Below, piece by piece: positions 33,009-45,512 of a stretch of 64,000 bases of DNA; position 1 is the stretch's first letter; every line of letters begins with the position of its first letter. The notes beneath the pieces were generated by a model that did not search any database, was not told the DNA's origin, and saw only the letters and a list, made by a program, of their open reading frames with translations. Made by a program: the position numbers and the translations under genes. Source of the stretch: Hydractinia symbiolongicarpus (taxonomy: Eukaryota; Cnidaria; Hydrozoa; Anthoathecata; Hydractiniidae); contig NC_079877.1 of NCBI RefSeq assembly GCF_029227915.1, positions 8,618,001 through 8,682,000 on the forward strand, in the 5' to 3' direction.

Positions 33009-33023
33009 TTTTTACCATTTCCA

Positions 33024-33096
33024 GGGGGATTAGCTCACATGGTAGAGCGCTCGCTTTGCATGCGAGAGGTACCGGGATCGATGCCCGGATCCTCCA
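33024..33096 (+). tRNA. tRNA-Ala(TGC), unit 26, 5' flank shortened
   Basis: The mature sequence is consensus, but only 15 bases of the normal upstream spacer remain before the 5' end of the initiator gene. Confidence 0.93.
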
Positions 33097-33500
33097 AGAC
33101 GATGTTTTTAATGTATTTATTTTTATACTAATTTCAGTAGTTGCCAATGGTCATAAGAGGATTTATGATGCTCCTAAGATTACCTGGTATTAATAATAAT
33201 AATAATAATACTAAACCGCGCTGCATATGTCTAGAGCATTTCTTGCTGTTTAATTTCGCATTGACAGTATACACAGTTTCAGCTTTTAACATGATCGACC
33301 GTGTGGCATTCGGGCATTGACGCCATCGCGAACATATTATTTAAATATGAACTCGTCCTCGGTAGTATAGTGGTAAGTATCCCCGCCTGTCACGCGGGAG
33401 ACCGGGGTTCGATTCCCCGCCGGGGAGGTTCTTTTTATCTTGTCAATGTTTCGTTTCACGTCAGTAGCGTTCGCGGGACTGTCCGGGAATACAGATTTAC

Positions 33501-33573
33501 GCCCGGTTAGCTCAGTCGTTAGAGCATCAGACTTTTAATCTGAGGGTCGCGGGTTCGAGTCCCTCATCGGGCG
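33501..33573 (+). tRNA. tRNA-Lys(TTT), unit 26, G19T
   Basis: Loses the G19:C56 elbow pair and an A-box base. The same change is in unit 27. Confidence 0.86.
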
Positions 33574-33782
33574 TAACAATTATTTGGTACGATGGTGAAC
33601 TAACTTTCACCACAATGTCTTGTCGAAAGAGGATGAATAACGTAACATTTGCGGAGTGGCAAAGGCGAAGCAAACTTGATGGGGAACTAGCTCAGATGGT
33701 AGAGCGCTCGCTTAGCATGCGAGAGGTACCGGGATCGATGCCCGGGTTCTCCAATGCCTTTTCCATAGGCGTAAAATAAATG

Positions 33783-35087
33783 AAATTTGCGCAGAGCAAT
33801 TTGCAGCAGCGTTCGTGTCATGTCGGGATGGCCGAGCGGTCTAAGGCGCCAGACTCAAGACAAAATGTTCTTCCACTCATCGCGTGGAGAATTCTGGTCC
33901 TCGAATGAGGGCGTGGGTTCGAATCCCACTTCCGACAACTTTTCCCTGCCACACAAAATTTTAGGCCTAAAATGCAAGTCCACCGAGCCGGATTTGAACC
34001 AGCGACCTAAGGATGCCTGAGTGGTATAAGTTCGTCTACAGTCCTCCGCTCTACCAACTGAGCTATCGGTGGATGTAGCATCGTACAGTTCTTGTGCAGG
34101 ACTATGCAGGTCATGTCACGTTTGTAGTATGACGTGGTTTTTAAAATGATGCGATAGCTCGCACGTAGCAGAGGGTGGTTTCGATCCACCGACCTCTGGG
34201 TTATGGGCCCAGCACGCTTCCTCTGCGCCACTCTGCTGAAGGTAGGTAAGCTGAAATGTGTCTGATGTAAGGTGTAGTTTAGTATTGCGAACAGCACTCG
34301 AACTATGACCTTTTTACCATTTCCAGGGGGATTAGCTCACATGGTGGAGCGCTCGCTTTGCATGCGAGAGGTACCGGGATCGATGCCCGGATCCTCCAAG
34401 ACGATGTTTTTAATTTATTTATTTTTATACTAATTTCAGTAGTTGCCAATGGTTATAAGAGGATTTATGATGCTCCTAAGATTACCTGTTATTAATAATA
34501 ATAATAATAATAATACTAAACCGCGCTGCATATGTCTAGAGCATTTCTTGCTGTTTAATTTCGCATTGACAGTATACACAGTTTCAGCTTTTAACATGAT
34601 CGACCGTGTGGCATTCGGGCATTGACGCCATCGCGAACATATTATTTAAATATGAACTCGTCCTCGGTAGTATAGTGGTAAGTATCCCCGCCTGTCACGC
34701 GGGAGACCGGGGTTCGATTCCCCGCCGGGGAGGTTCTTTTTATCTTGTCAATGTTTCGTTTCACGTCAGTAGCGTTCGCGGGACTGTCCGGGAATACAGA
34801 TTTACGCCCGGTTAGCTCAGTCGTTAGAGCATCAGACTTTTAATCTGAGGGTCGCGGGTTCGAGTCCCTCATCGGGCGTAACAATTATTTGGTACGATGG
34901 TGAACTAACTTTCACCACAATGTCTTGTCGAAAGAGGATGAATAACGTAACATTTGCGGAGTGGCAAAGGCGAAGCAAACTTGATGGGGAACTAGCTCAG
35001 ATGGTAGAGCGCTCGCTTAGCATGCGAGAGGTACCGGGATCGATGCCCGGGTTCTCCAATGCCTTTTCCATAGGCGTAAAATAAATG
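33783..35087. repeat. Array unit 27 (1,305 bp)
   Basis: Leu 33822-33937 +, Tyr 33979-34072 -, iMet 34166-34237 -, Ala(TGC) 34326-34398 +, Asp 34661-34732 +, Lys 34806-34878 +, Ala(AGC) 34986-35058 +. (TAA)7. Changes: Ala(TGC) A21G, Lys G19T. Confidence 0.97.
34806..34878 (+). tRNA. tRNA-Lys(TTT), unit 27, G19T
   Basis: Same change as the neighbouring unit 26, so probably spread by unequal exchange or conversion. Confidence 0.86.
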
Positions 35088-36395
35088 AAATTTGCGCAGA
35101 GCAATTTGCAGCAGCGTTCGTGTCATGTCGGGATGGCCGAGCGGTCTAAGGCGCCAGACTCAAGACAAAATGTTCTTCCACTCATCGCGTGGAGAATTCT
35201 GGTCCTCGAATGAGGGCGTGGGTTCGAATCCCACTTCCGACAACTTTTCCCTGCCACACAAAATTTTAGGCCTAAAATGCAAGTCCACCGAGCCGGATTT
35301 GAACCAGCGACCTAAGGATGCCTGAGTGGTATAAGTTCGTCTACAGTCCTCCGCTCTACCAACTGAGCTATCGGTGGATGTAGCATCGTACAGTTCTTGT
35401 GCAGGACTATGCAGGTCATGTCACGTTTGTAGTATGACGTGGTTTTTAAAATGATGCGATAGCTCGCACGTAGCAGAGGGTGGTTTCGATCCACCGACCT
35501 CTGGGTTATGGGCCCAGCACGCTTCCTCTGCGCCACTCTGCTGAAGGTAGGTAAGCTGAAATGTGTCTGATGTAAGGTGTAGTTTAGTATTGCGAACAGC
35601 AGTCGAACTATGACCTTTTTACCATTTCCAGGGGGATTAGCTCACATGGTAGAGCGCTCGCTTTGCATGCGAGAGGTACCGGGATCGATGCCCGGATCCT
35701 CCAAGACGATGTTTTTAATTTATTTATTTTTATACTAATTTCAGTAGTTGCCAATGGTCATAAGAGGATTTATGATGCTCCTAAGATTACCTGGTATTAT
35801 TAATAATAATAATAATAATAATACTAAACCGCGCTGCATATGTCTAGATCATTTCTTGCTGTTTAATTTCGCATTGACAGTATACACAGTTTCAGCTTTT
35901 AACATGATCGACCGTGTGGCATTCGGGCATTGACGCCATCGCGAACATATTATTTAAATATGAACTCGTCCTCGGTAGTATAGTGGTAAGTATCCCCGCC
36001 TGTCACGCGGGAGACCGGGGTTCGATTCCCCGCCGGGGAGGTTCTTTTTATCTTGTCAATGTTTCGTTTCACGTCAGTAGCGTTCGCGGGACTGTCCGGG
36101 AATACAGATTTACGCCCGGTTAGCTCAGTCGGTAGAGCATCAGACTTTTAATCTGAGGGTCGCGGGTTCGAGTCCCTCATCGGGCGTAACAATTATTTGG
36201 TACGATGGTGAACTAACTTTCACCACAATGTCTTGTCGAAAGAGGATGAATAACGTAACATTTGCGGAGTGGCAAAGGCGAAGCAAACTTGATGGGGAAC
36301 TTGCTCAGATGGTAGAGCGCTCGCTTAGCATGCGAGAGGTACCGGGATCGATGCCCGGGTTCTCCAATGCCTTTTCCATAGGCGTAAAATAAATG
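35088..36395. repeat. Array unit 28 (1,308 bp)
   Basis: Leu 35127-35242 +, Tyr 35284-35377 -, iMet 35471-35542 -, Ala(TGC) 35631-35703 +, Asp 35969-36040 +, Lys 36114-36186 +, Ala(AGC) 36294-36366 +. Six extra bases in the TAA tract, with an interrupting TAT. Change: Ala(AGC) A9T, in the A box. Confidence 0.97.
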
Positions 36396-37273
36396 AAATT
36401 TGCGCAGAGCAATTTGCAGCAGCGTTCGTGTCATGTCGGGATGGCCGAGCGGTCTAAGGCGCCAGACTCAAGACAAAATGTTCTTCCACTCATCGCGTGG
36501 AGAATTCTGGTCCTCGAATGAGGGCGTGGGTTCGAATCCCACTTCCGACAACTTTTCCCTGCCACACAAAATTTTAGGCCTAAAATGCAAGTCCACCGAG
36601 CCGGATTTGAACCAGCGACCTAAGGATGCCTGAGTGGTATAAGTTCGTCTACAGTCCTCCGCTCTACCAACTGAGCTATCGGTGGATGTAGCATCGTACA
36701 GTTCTTGTGCAGGACTATGCAGGTCATGTCACGTTTGTAGTATGACGTGGTTTTTAAAATGATGCGATAGCTCGCACGTAGCAGAGGGTGGTTTCGATCC
36801 ACCGACCTCTGGGTTATGGGCCCAGCACGCTTCCTCTGCGCCACTCTGCTGAACGTAGGTAAGCTGAAATGTGTCTGATGTAAGGTGTAGTTTAGTATTG
36901 CGAACAGCACTCGAACTATGACCTTTTTACCATTTCCAGGGGGATTAGCTCACATGGTAGAGCGCTCGCTTTGCATGCGAGAGGTACCGGGATCGATGCC
37001 CGGATCCTCCAAGACGATGTTTTTAATTTATTTATTTTTATACTAATTTCAGTAGTTGCCAATGGTCATAAGAGGATTTATGATGCTCCTAAGATTACCT
37101 GGTATTAATAATAATAATAATAATAATACTAAACCGCGCTGCATATGCCTAGAGCATTTCTTGCTGTTTAATTTCGCATTGACAGTATACACAGTTTCAG
37201 CTTTTAACATGATCGACCGTGTGGCATTCGGGCATTGACGCCATCGCGAACATATTATTTAAATATGAACTCG

Positions 37274-37345
37274 TCCTCGGTAGTATAGTGGTAAGTATCC
37301 CGGCCTGTCACGCGGGAGACCGGGGTTCGATTCCCCGCCGGGGAG
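37274..37345 (+). tRNA. tRNA-Asp(GTC), unit 29, C29G
   Basis: Breaks the middle anticodon-stem pair 29:41 (G against G). Confidence 0.85.
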
Positions 37346-37418
37346 GTTCTTTTTATCTTGTCAATGTTTCGTTTCACGTCAGTAGCGTTCGCGGGACTGT
37401 CCGGGAATACAGATTTAC

Positions 37419-37491
37419 GCCCGGTTAGCTCAGTCGGTAGAGCATCAGACTTTTAATGTGAGGGTCGCGGGTTCGAGTCCCTCATCGGGCG
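37419..37491 (+). tRNA. tRNA-Lys(TTT), unit 29, C40G
   Basis: Breaks anticodon-stem pair 30:40 (G against G). Confidence 0.85.
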
Positions 37492-37739
37492 TAACAATTA
37501 TTTGGTACGATGGTGAACTAACTTTCACCACAATGTCTTGTCGAAAGAGGATGAATAACGTAACATTTGCGGAGTGGCAAAGGCGAAGCAAACTTGATGG
37601 GGAACTAGCTCAGATGGTAGAGCGCTCGCTTAGCATGCGAGAGGTACCGGGATCGATGCCCGGGTTCTCCAATGCCTTTTCCATAGGCGTAAAATAAATG
37701 AAATTTGCGCAGAGCAATTTGCAGCAGCGTTCGTGTCAT

Positions 37740-37855
37740 GTCGGGATGGCCGAGCGGTCTAAGGCGCCAGACTCAAGACAAAATGTTCTTCCACTCATCG
37801 CGTGGAGAATTCTGGTCCTCGAATGAGGGCATGGGTTCGAATCCCACTTCCGACA
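37740..37855 (+). tRNA. tRNA-Leu(CAA), unit 30, G49A
   Basis: Breaks the first T-stem pair (A49 against C65). Confidence 0.87.
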
Positions 37856-38083
37856 ACTTTTCCCTGCTACACAAAATTTTAGGCCTAAAATGCAAGTCCA
37901 CCGAGCCGGATTTGAACCAGCGACCTAAGGATGCCTGAGTGGTATAAGTTCGTCTACAGTCCTCCGCTCTACCAACTGAGCTATCGGTGGATGTAGCATC
38001 GTACAGTTCTTGTGCAGGACTATGCAGGTCATGTCACGTTTGTAGTATGACGTGGTTTTTAAAATGATGCGATAGCTCGCACG

Positions 38084-38155
38084 TAGCAGAGGGTGGTTTC
38101 GATCCACCGACCTGTGGGTTATGGGCCCAGCACGCTTCCTCTGCGCCACTCTGCT
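38084..38155 (-). tRNA. Initiator tRNA-Met, unit 30, G43C
   Basis: Breaks the first anticodon-stem pair 27:43 (C against C). Confidence 0.86.
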
Positions 38156-38720
38156 GAAGGTAGGTAAGCTGAAATGTGTCTGATGTAAGGTGTAGTTTAG
38201 TATTGCGAACAGCACTCGAACTATGACCTTTTTACCATTTCCAGGGGGATTAGCTCACATGGTAGAGCGCTCGCTTTGCATGCGAGAGGTACCGGGATCG
38301 ATGCCCGGATCCTCCAAGACGATGTTTTTAATTTATTTATTTTTATACTAATTTCAGTAGTTGCCAATGGTCATAAGAGGATTTATGATGCTCCTAAGAT
38401 TACCTGGTATTAATAATAATAATAATAATACTAAACCGCGCTGCATATGTCTAGAGCATTTCTTGCTGTTTAATTTCGCATTGACAGTATACACAGTTTC
38501 AGCTTTTAACATGATCGACCGTGTGGCATTCGGGCATTGACGCCTTCGCGAACATATTATTTAAATATGAACTCGTCCTCGGTAGTATAGTGGTAAGTAT
38601 CCCCGCCTGTCACGCGGGAGACCGGGGTTCGATTCCCCGCCGGGGAGGTTCTTTTTATCTTGTCAATGTTTCGTTTCACGTCAGTAGCGTTCGCGGGACT
38701 GTCCGGGAATACAGATTTAC

Positions 38721-38793
38721 GCCCGGTTAGCTCAGTCGGTAGAGCATCAGACTTTTAATCTGAGGGTCGCGGTTTCGAGTCCCTCATCGGGCG
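38721..38793 (+). tRNA. tRNA-Lys(TTT), unit 30, G53T
   Basis: G53:C61 closes the T loop and is near-invariant, and G53 is in the B box. Unit 31 has the same change and unit 33 has G53C. Confidence 0.82.
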
Positions 38794-39041
38794 TAACAAT
38801 TATTTGGTACGATGGTGAACTAACTTTCACCACAATGTCTTGTCGAAAGAGGATGAATAACGTAACATTTGCGGAGTGGCAAAGGCGAAGCAAACTTGAT
38901 GGGGAACTAGCTCAGATGGTAGAGCGCTCGCTTAGCATGCGAGAGGTACCGGGATCGATGCCCGGGTTCTCCAATGCCTTTTCCATAGGCGTAAAATAAA
39001 TGAAATTTGCGCAGAGCAATTTGCAGCAGCGTTCGTGTCAT

Positions 39042-39157
39042 GTCGGGATGGCCGAGCGGTCTAAGGCGCCAGACTCAAGACAAAATGTTCTTCCACTCAT
39101 CGCGTGGAGAATTCTGGTCCTCGAATGAGGGCGTGGGTTCGAATCCCACTTCGGACA
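39042..39157 (+). tRNA. tRNA-Leu(CAA), unit 31, C69G
   Basis: Breaks acceptor pair 4:69 (G against G). The same position is T in units 4 and 5. Confidence 0.86.
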
Positions 39158-39877
39158 ACTTTTCCCTGCCACACAAAATTTTAGGCCTAAAATGCAAGTC
39201 CACCGAGCCGGATTTGAACCAGCGACCTAAGGATGCCTGAGTGGTATAAGTTCGTCTACAGTCCTCCGCTCTACCAACTGAGCTATCGGTGGATGTAGCA
39301 TCGTACAGTTCTTGTGCAGGACTATGCAGGTCATGTCACGTTTGTAGTATGACGTGGTTTTTAAAATGATGCGATAGCTCGCACGTAGCAGAGGGTGGTT
39401 TCGATCCACCGACCTCTGGGTTATGGGCCCAGCACGCTTCCTCTGCGCCACTCTGCTGAAGGTAGGTAAGCTGAAATGTGTCTGATGTAAGGTGTAGTTT
39501 AGTATTGCGAACAGCACTCGAACTATGACCTTTTTACCATTTCCAGGGGGATTAGCTCACATGGTAGAGCGCTCGCTTTGCATGCGAGAGGTACCGGGAT
39601 CGATGCCCGGATCCTCCAAGACGATGTTTTTAATTTATTTATTTTTATACTAATTTCAGTAGTTGCCAATGGTCATAAGAGGATTTATGATGCTCCTAAG
39701 ATTACCTGGTATTAATAATAATAATAATAATACTAAACCGCGCTGCATATGTCTAGAGCATTTCTTGCTGTTTAATTTCGCATTGACAGTATACACAGTT
39801 TCAGCTTTTAACATGATCGACCGTGTGGCATTCGGGCATTGACGCCATCGCGAACATATTATTTAAATATGAACTCG

Positions 39878-39949
39878 TCCTCGGTAGTATAGTGGTAAGT
39901 ATCCCCGCCTGTCACGAGGGAAACCGGGGTTCGATTCCCCGCCGGGGAG
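39878..39949 (+). tRNA. tRNA-Asp(GTC), unit 31, C40A and G45A
   Basis: C40A breaks anticodon-stem pair 30:40. It recurs in unit 46. Confidence 0.84.
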
Positions 39950-40022
39950 GTTCTTTTTATCTTGTCAATGTTTCGTTTCACGTCAGTAGCGTTCGCGGGA
40001 CTGTCCGGGAATACAGATTTAC

Positions 40023-40095
40023 GCCCGGTTAGCTCAGTCGGTAGAGCATCTGACTTTTAATCTGAGGGTCGCGGTTTCGAGTCCCTCATCGGGCG
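40023..40095 (+). tRNA. tRNA-Lys(TTT), unit 31, A29T and G53T
   Basis: One broken anticodon-stem pair (29:41) plus loss of G53, on top of the consensus T-stem mismatch. Likely impaired. Confidence 0.78.
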
Positions 40096-40304
40096 TAACA
40101 ATTATTTGGTACGATGGTGAACTAACTTTCACCACAATGTCTTGTCGAAAGAGGATGAATAACGTAACATTTGCGGAGTGGCAAAGGCGAAGCAAACTTG
40201 ATGGGGAACTAGCTCAGATGGTAGAGCGCTCGCTTAGCATGCGAGAGGTACCGGGATCGATGCCCGGGTTCTCCAATGCCTTTTCCATAGGCGTAAAATA
40301 AATG

Positions 40305-41606
40305 AAATTTGCGCAGAGCAATTTGCAGCAGCGTTCGTGTCATGTCGGGATGGCCGAGCGGTCTAAGGCGCCAGACTCAAGACAAAATGTTCTTCCACTC
40401 ATCGCGTGGAGAATTCTGGTCCTCGAATGAGGGCGTGGGTTCGAATCCCACTTCCGACAACTTTTCCCTGCCACACAAAATTTTAGGCCTAAAATGCAAG
40501 TCCACCGAGCCGGATTTGAACCAGCGACCTAAGGATGCCTGAGTGGTATAAGTTCGTCTACAGTCCTCCGCTCTACCAACTGAGCTATCGGTGGATGTAG
40601 CATCGTACAGTTCTTGTGCAGGACTATGCAGGTCATGTCACGTTTGTAGTATGACGTGGTTTTTAAAATGATGCGATAGCTCGCACGTAGCAGAGGGTGG
40701 TTTCGATCCACCGACCTCTGGGTTATGGGCCCAGCACGCTTCCTCTGCGCCACTCTGCTGAAGGTAGGTAAGCTGAAATGTGTCTGATGTAAGGTGTAGT
40801 TTAGTATTGCGAACAGCACTCGAACTATGACCTTTTTACCATTTCCAGGGGGATTAGCTCACATGGTAGAGCGCTCGCTTTGCATGCGAGAGGTACCGGG
40901 ATCGATGCCCGGATCCTCCAAGACGATGTTTTTAATTTATTTATTTTTATACTAATTTCAGTAGTTGCCAATGGTCATAAGAGGATTTATGATGCTCCTA
41001 AGATTACCTGGTATTAATAATAATAATAATAATACTAAACCGCGCTGCATATGTCTAGAGCATTTCTTGCTGTTTAATTTCGCATTGACAGTATACACAG
41101 TTTCAGCTTTTAACATGATCGACCGTGTGGCATTCGGGCATTGACGCCATCGCGAACATATTATTTAAATATGAACTCGTCCTCGGTAGTATAGTGGTAA
41201 GTATCCCCGCCTGTCACGCGGGAGACCGGGGTTCGATTCCCCGCCGGGGAGGTTCTTTTTATCTTGTCAATGTTTCGTTTCACGTCAGTAGCGTTCGCGG
41301 GACTGTCCGGGAATACAGATTTACGCCCGGTTAGCTCAGTCGGTAGAGCATCAGACTTTTAATCTGAGGGTCGCGGGTTCGAGTCCCTCATCGGGCGTAA
41401 CAATTATTTGGTACGATGGTGAACTAACTTTCACCACAATGTCTTGTCGAAAGAGGATGAATAACGTAACATTTGCGGAGTGGCAAAGGCGAAGCAAACT
41501 TGATGGGGAACTAGCTCAGATGGTAGAGCGCTCGCTTAGCATGCGAGAGGTACCGGGATCGATGCCCGGGTTCTCCAATGCCTTTTCCATAGGCGTAAAA
41601 TAAATA
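40305..41606. repeat. Array unit 32
   Basis: Leu 40344-40459 +, Tyr 40501-40594 -, iMet 40688-40759 -, Ala(TGC) 40848-40920 +, Asp 41180-41251 +, Lys 41325-41397 +, Ala(AGC) 41505-41577 +. All tRNAs are consensus; the only change I saw is the last base (G to A). Confidence 0.97.
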
Positions 41607-42908
41607 AAATTTGCGCAGAGCAATTTGCAGCAGCGTTCGTGTCATGTCGGGATGGCCGAGCGGTCTAAGGCGCCAGACTCAAGACAAAATGTTCTTCCAC
41701 TCATCGCGTGGAGAATTCTGGTCCTCGAATGAGGGCGTGGGTTCGAATCCCACTTCCGACAACTTTTCCCTGCCCCACAAAATTTTAGGCCTAAAATGCA
41801 AGTCCACCGAGCCGGATTTGAACCAGCGACCTAAGGATGCCTGAGTGGTATAAGTTCGTCTACAGTCCTCCGCTCTACCAACTGAGCTATCGGTGGATGT
41901 AGCATCGTACAGTTCTTGTGCAGGACTATGCTGGTCATGTCACGTTTGTAGTATGACGTGGTTTTTAAAATGATGCGATAGCTCGCACGTAGCAGAGGGT
42001 GGTTTCGATCCACCGACCTCTGGGTTATGGGCCCAGCACGCTTCCTCTGCGCCACTCTGCTGAAGGTAGGTAAGCTGAAATGTGTCTGATGTAAGGTGTA
42101 GTTTAGTATTGCGAACAGCACTCGAACTATGACCTTTTTACCATTTCCAGGGGGATTAGCTCACATGGTAGAGCGCTCGCTTTGCATGCGAGAGGTACCG
42201 GGATCGATGCCCGGATCCTCCAAGACGATGTTTTTAATTTATTTATTTTTATACTAATTTCAGTAGTTGCCAATGGTCATAAGAGGATTTATGATGCTCC
42301 TAAGATTACCTGGTATTAATAATAATAATAATAATACTAAACCGCGCTGCATATGTCTAGAGCATTTCTTGCTGTTTAATTTCGCATTGACAGTATACAC
42401 AGTTTCAGCTTTTAACATGATCGACCGTGTGGCATTCGGGCATTGACGCCATCGCGAACATATTATTTAAATATGAACTCGTCCTCGGTAGTATAGTGGT
42501 AAGTATCCCCGCCTGTCACGCGGGAGACCGGGGTTCGATTCCCCGCCGGGGAGGTTCTTTTTATCTTGTCAATGTTTCGTTTCACGTCAGTAGCGTTCGC
42601 GGGACTGTCCGGGAATACAGATTTACGCCCGGTTAGCTCAGTCGGTAGAGCATCAGACTTTTAATCTGAGGGTCGCGGCTTCGAGTCCCTCATCGGGCGT
42701 AACATTTATTTGGTACGATGGTGAACTAACTTTCACCACAATGTCTTGTCGAAAGAGGATGAATAACGTAACATTTGCGGAGTGGCAAAGGCGAAGCAAA
42801 CTTGATGGGGAACTAGCTCAGATGGTAGAGCGCTCGCTTAGCATGCGAGAGGTACCGGGATCGATGCCCGGGTTCTCCAATGCCTTTTCCATAGGCGTAA
42901 AATAAATG
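41607..42908. repeat. Array unit 33
   Basis: Leu 41646-41761 +, Tyr 41803-41896 -, iMet 41990-42061 -, Ala(TGC) 42150-42222 +, Asp 42482-42553 +, Lys 42627-42699 +, Ala(AGC) 42807-42879 +. Change: Lys G53C; three spacer changes. Confidence 0.97.
42627..42699 (+). tRNA. tRNA-Lys(TTT), unit 33, G53C
   Basis: The T-loop closing pair becomes C against C, at the same site as the changes in units 30 and 31. Confidence 0.82.
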
Positions 42909-44210
42909 AAATTTGCGCAGAGCAATTTGCAGCAGCGTTCGTGTCATGTCGGGATGGCCGAGCGGTCTAAGGCGCCAGACTCAAGACAAAATGTTCTTCC
43001 ACTCATCGCGTGGAGAATTCTGGTCCTCGAATGAGGGCGTGGGTTCGAATCCCACTTCCGACAACTTTTCCCTGCCACACAAAATTTTAGGCCTAAAATG
43101 CAAGTCCACCGAGCCGGATTTGAACCAGCGACCTAAGGATGCCTGAGTGGTATAAGTTCGTCTACAGTCCTCCGCTCTACCAACTGAGCTATCGGTGGAT
43201 GTAGCATCGTACAGTTCTTGTGCAGGACTATGCAGGTCATGTCACGTTTGTAGTATGACGTGGTTTTTAAAATGATGCGATAGCTCGCACGTAGCAGAGG
43301 GTGGTTTCGATCCACCGACCTCTGGGTTATGGGCCCAGCACGCTTCCTCTGCGCCACTCTGCTGAAGGTAGGTAAGCTGAAATGTGTCTGATGTAAGGTG
43401 TAGTTTAGTATTGCGAACAGCACTCGAACTATGACCTTTTTACCATTTCCAGGGGGATTAGCTCACATGGTAGAGCGCTCGCTTTGCATGCGAGAGGTAC
43501 CGGGATCGATGCCCGGATCCTCCAAGACGATGTTTTTAATTTATTTATTTTTATACTAATTTCAGTAGTTGCCAATGGTCATAAGAGGATTTATGATGCT
43601 CCTAAGATTACCTGGTATTAATAATAATAATAATAATACTAAACCGCGCTGCATATGTCTAGAGCATTTCTTGCTGTTTAATTTCGCATTGACAGTATAC
43701 ACAGTTTCAGCTTTTAACATGATCGACCGTGTGGCATTCGGGCATTGACGCCATCGCGAACATATTATTTAAATATGAACTCGTCCTCGGTAGTATAGTG
43801 GTAAGTATCCCCGCCTGTCACGCGGGAGACCGGGGTTCGATTCCCCGCCGGGGAGGTTCTTTTTATCTTGTCAATGTTTCGTTTCACGTCAGTAGCGTTT
43901 GCGGGACTGTCCGGGAATACAGATTTACGCCCGGTTAGCTCAGTCGGTAGAGCATCAGACTTTTAATCTGAGGGTCGCGGGTTCGAGTCCCTCATCGGGC
44001 GTAACAATTATTTGGTACGATGGTGAACTAACTTTCACCACAATGTCTTGTCGAAAGAGGATGAATAACGTAACATTTGCGGAGTGGCAAAGGCGAAGCA
44101 AACTTGATGGGGAACTAGCTCAGATGGTAGAGCGCTCGCTTAGCATGCGAGAGGTACCGGGATCGATGCCCGGGTTCTCCAATGCCTTTTCCATAGGCGT
44201 AAAATAAATG
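42909..44210. repeat. Array unit 34
   Basis: Leu 42948-43063 +, Tyr 43105-43198 -, iMet 43292-43363 -, Ala(TGC) 43452-43524 +, Asp 43784-43855 +, Lys 43929-44001 +, Ala(AGC) 44109-44181 +. All tRNAs are consensus; one C to T in the Asp-Lys spacer. Confidence 0.97.
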
Positions 44211-45512
44211 AAATTTGCGCAGAGCAATTTGCAGCAGCGTTCGTGTCATGTCGGGATGGCCGAGCGGTCTAAGGCGCCAGACTCAAGACAAAATGTTCTT
44301 CCACTCATCGCGTGGAGAATTCTGGTCCTCGAATGAGGGCGTGGGTTCGAATTCCACTTCCGACAACTTTTCCCTGCCACACAAAATTTTAGGCCTAAAA
44401 TGCAAGTCCACCGAGCCGGATTTGAACCAGCGACCTAAGGATGCCTGAGTGGTATAAGTTCGTCTACAGTCCTCCGCTCTACCAACTGAGCTATCGGTGG
44501 ATGTAGCATCGTACAGTTCTTGTGCAGGACTATGCAGGTCATGTCACGTTTGTAGTATGACGTGGTTTTTAAAATGATGCGATAGCTCGCACGTAGCAGA
44601 GGGTGGTTTCGATCCACCGACCTCTGGGTTATGGGCCCAGCACGCTTCCTCTGCGCCACTCTGCTGAATGTAGGTAAGCTGAAATGTGTCTGATGTAAGG
44701 TGTAGTTTAGTATTGCGAACAGCACTCGAACTATGACCTTTTTACCATTTCCAGGGGGATTAGCTCACATGGTAGAGCGCTCGCTTTGCATGCGAGAGGT
44801 ACCGGGATCGATGCCCGGATCCTCCAAGACGATGTTTTTAATTTATTTATTTTTATACTAATTTCAGTAGTTGCCAATGGTCATAAGAGGATTTATGATG
44901 CTCCTAAGATTACCTGGTATTAATAATAATAATAATAATACTAAACCGCGCTGCATATGTCTAGAGCATTTCTTGCTGTTTAATTTCGCATTGACAGTAT
45001 ACACAGTTTCAGCTTTTAACATGATCGACCGTGTGGCATTCGGGCATTGACACCATCGCGAACATATTATTTAAATATGAACTCGTCCTCGGTAGTATAG
45101 TGGTAAGTATCCCCGCCTGTCACGCGGGAGACCGGGGTTCGATTCCCCGCCGGGGAGGTTCTTTTTATCTTGTCAATGTTTCGTTTCACGTCAGTAGCGT
45201 TCGCGGGACTGTCCGGGAATACCGATTTACGCCCGGTTAGCTCAGTCGGTAGAGCATCAGACTTTTAATCTGAGGGTCGCGGGTTCGAGTCCCTCATCGG
45301 GCGTAACAATTATTTGGTACGATGGTGAACTAACTTTCACCACAATGTCTTGTCGAAAGAGGATGAATAACGTAACATTTGCGGAGTGGCAAAGGCGAAG
45401 CAAACTTGATGGGGAACTAGCTCAGATGGTAGAGCGCTCGCTTAGCATGCGAGAGGTACCGGGATCGATGCCCGGGTTCTCCAATGCCTTTTCCATAGGC
45501 GTAAAATAAATG
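44211..45512. repeat. Array unit 35
   Basis: Leu 44250-44365 +, Tyr 44407-44500 -, iMet 44594-44665 -, Ala(TGC) 44754-44826 +, Asp 45086-45157 +, Lys 45231-45303 +, Ala(AGC) 45411-45483 +. Change: Leu C61T, turning the near-invariant G53:C61 pair into a wobble. Confidence 0.97.

Larger units (their letters stand above)
32554..33782. repeat. Array unit 26 (1,229 bp, 73-bp deletion)
   Basis: Leu 32593-32708 +, Tyr 32750-32843 -, iMet 32937-33008 - (5' end replaced), Ala(TGC) 33024-33096 +, Asp 33356-33427 +, Lys 33501-33573 +, Ala(AGC) 33681-33753 +. Other changes: Leu variable-arm G to A (r125), Lys G19T (shared with unit 27). Confidence 0.97.
36396..37700. repeat. Array unit 29 (1,305 bp)
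   Basis: Leu 36435-36550 +, Tyr 36592-36685 -, iMet 36779-36850 -, Ala(TGC) 36939-37011 +, Asp 37274-37345 +, Lys 37419-37491 +, Ala(AGC) 37599-37671 +. (TAA)7. Changes: Asp C29G and Lys C40G, both breaking an anticodon-stem pair. Confidence 0.97.
37701..39002. repeat. Array unit 30
   Basis: Leu 37740-37855 +, Tyr 37897-37990 -, iMet 38084-38155 -, Ala(TGC) 38244-38316 +, Asp 38576-38647 +, Lys 38721-38793 +, Ala(AGC) 38901-38973 +. Changes: Leu G49A, iMet G43C, Lys G53T (shared with unit 31). Confidence 0.97.
39003..40304. repeat. Array unit 31
   Basis: Leu 39042-39157 +, Tyr 39199-39292 -, iMet 39386-39457 -, Ala(TGC) 39546-39618 +, Asp 39878-39949 +, Lys 40023-40095 +, Ala(AGC) 40203-40275 +. 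Changes: Leu C69G; Asp C40A and G45A; Lys A29T and G53T. Confidence 0.97.
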
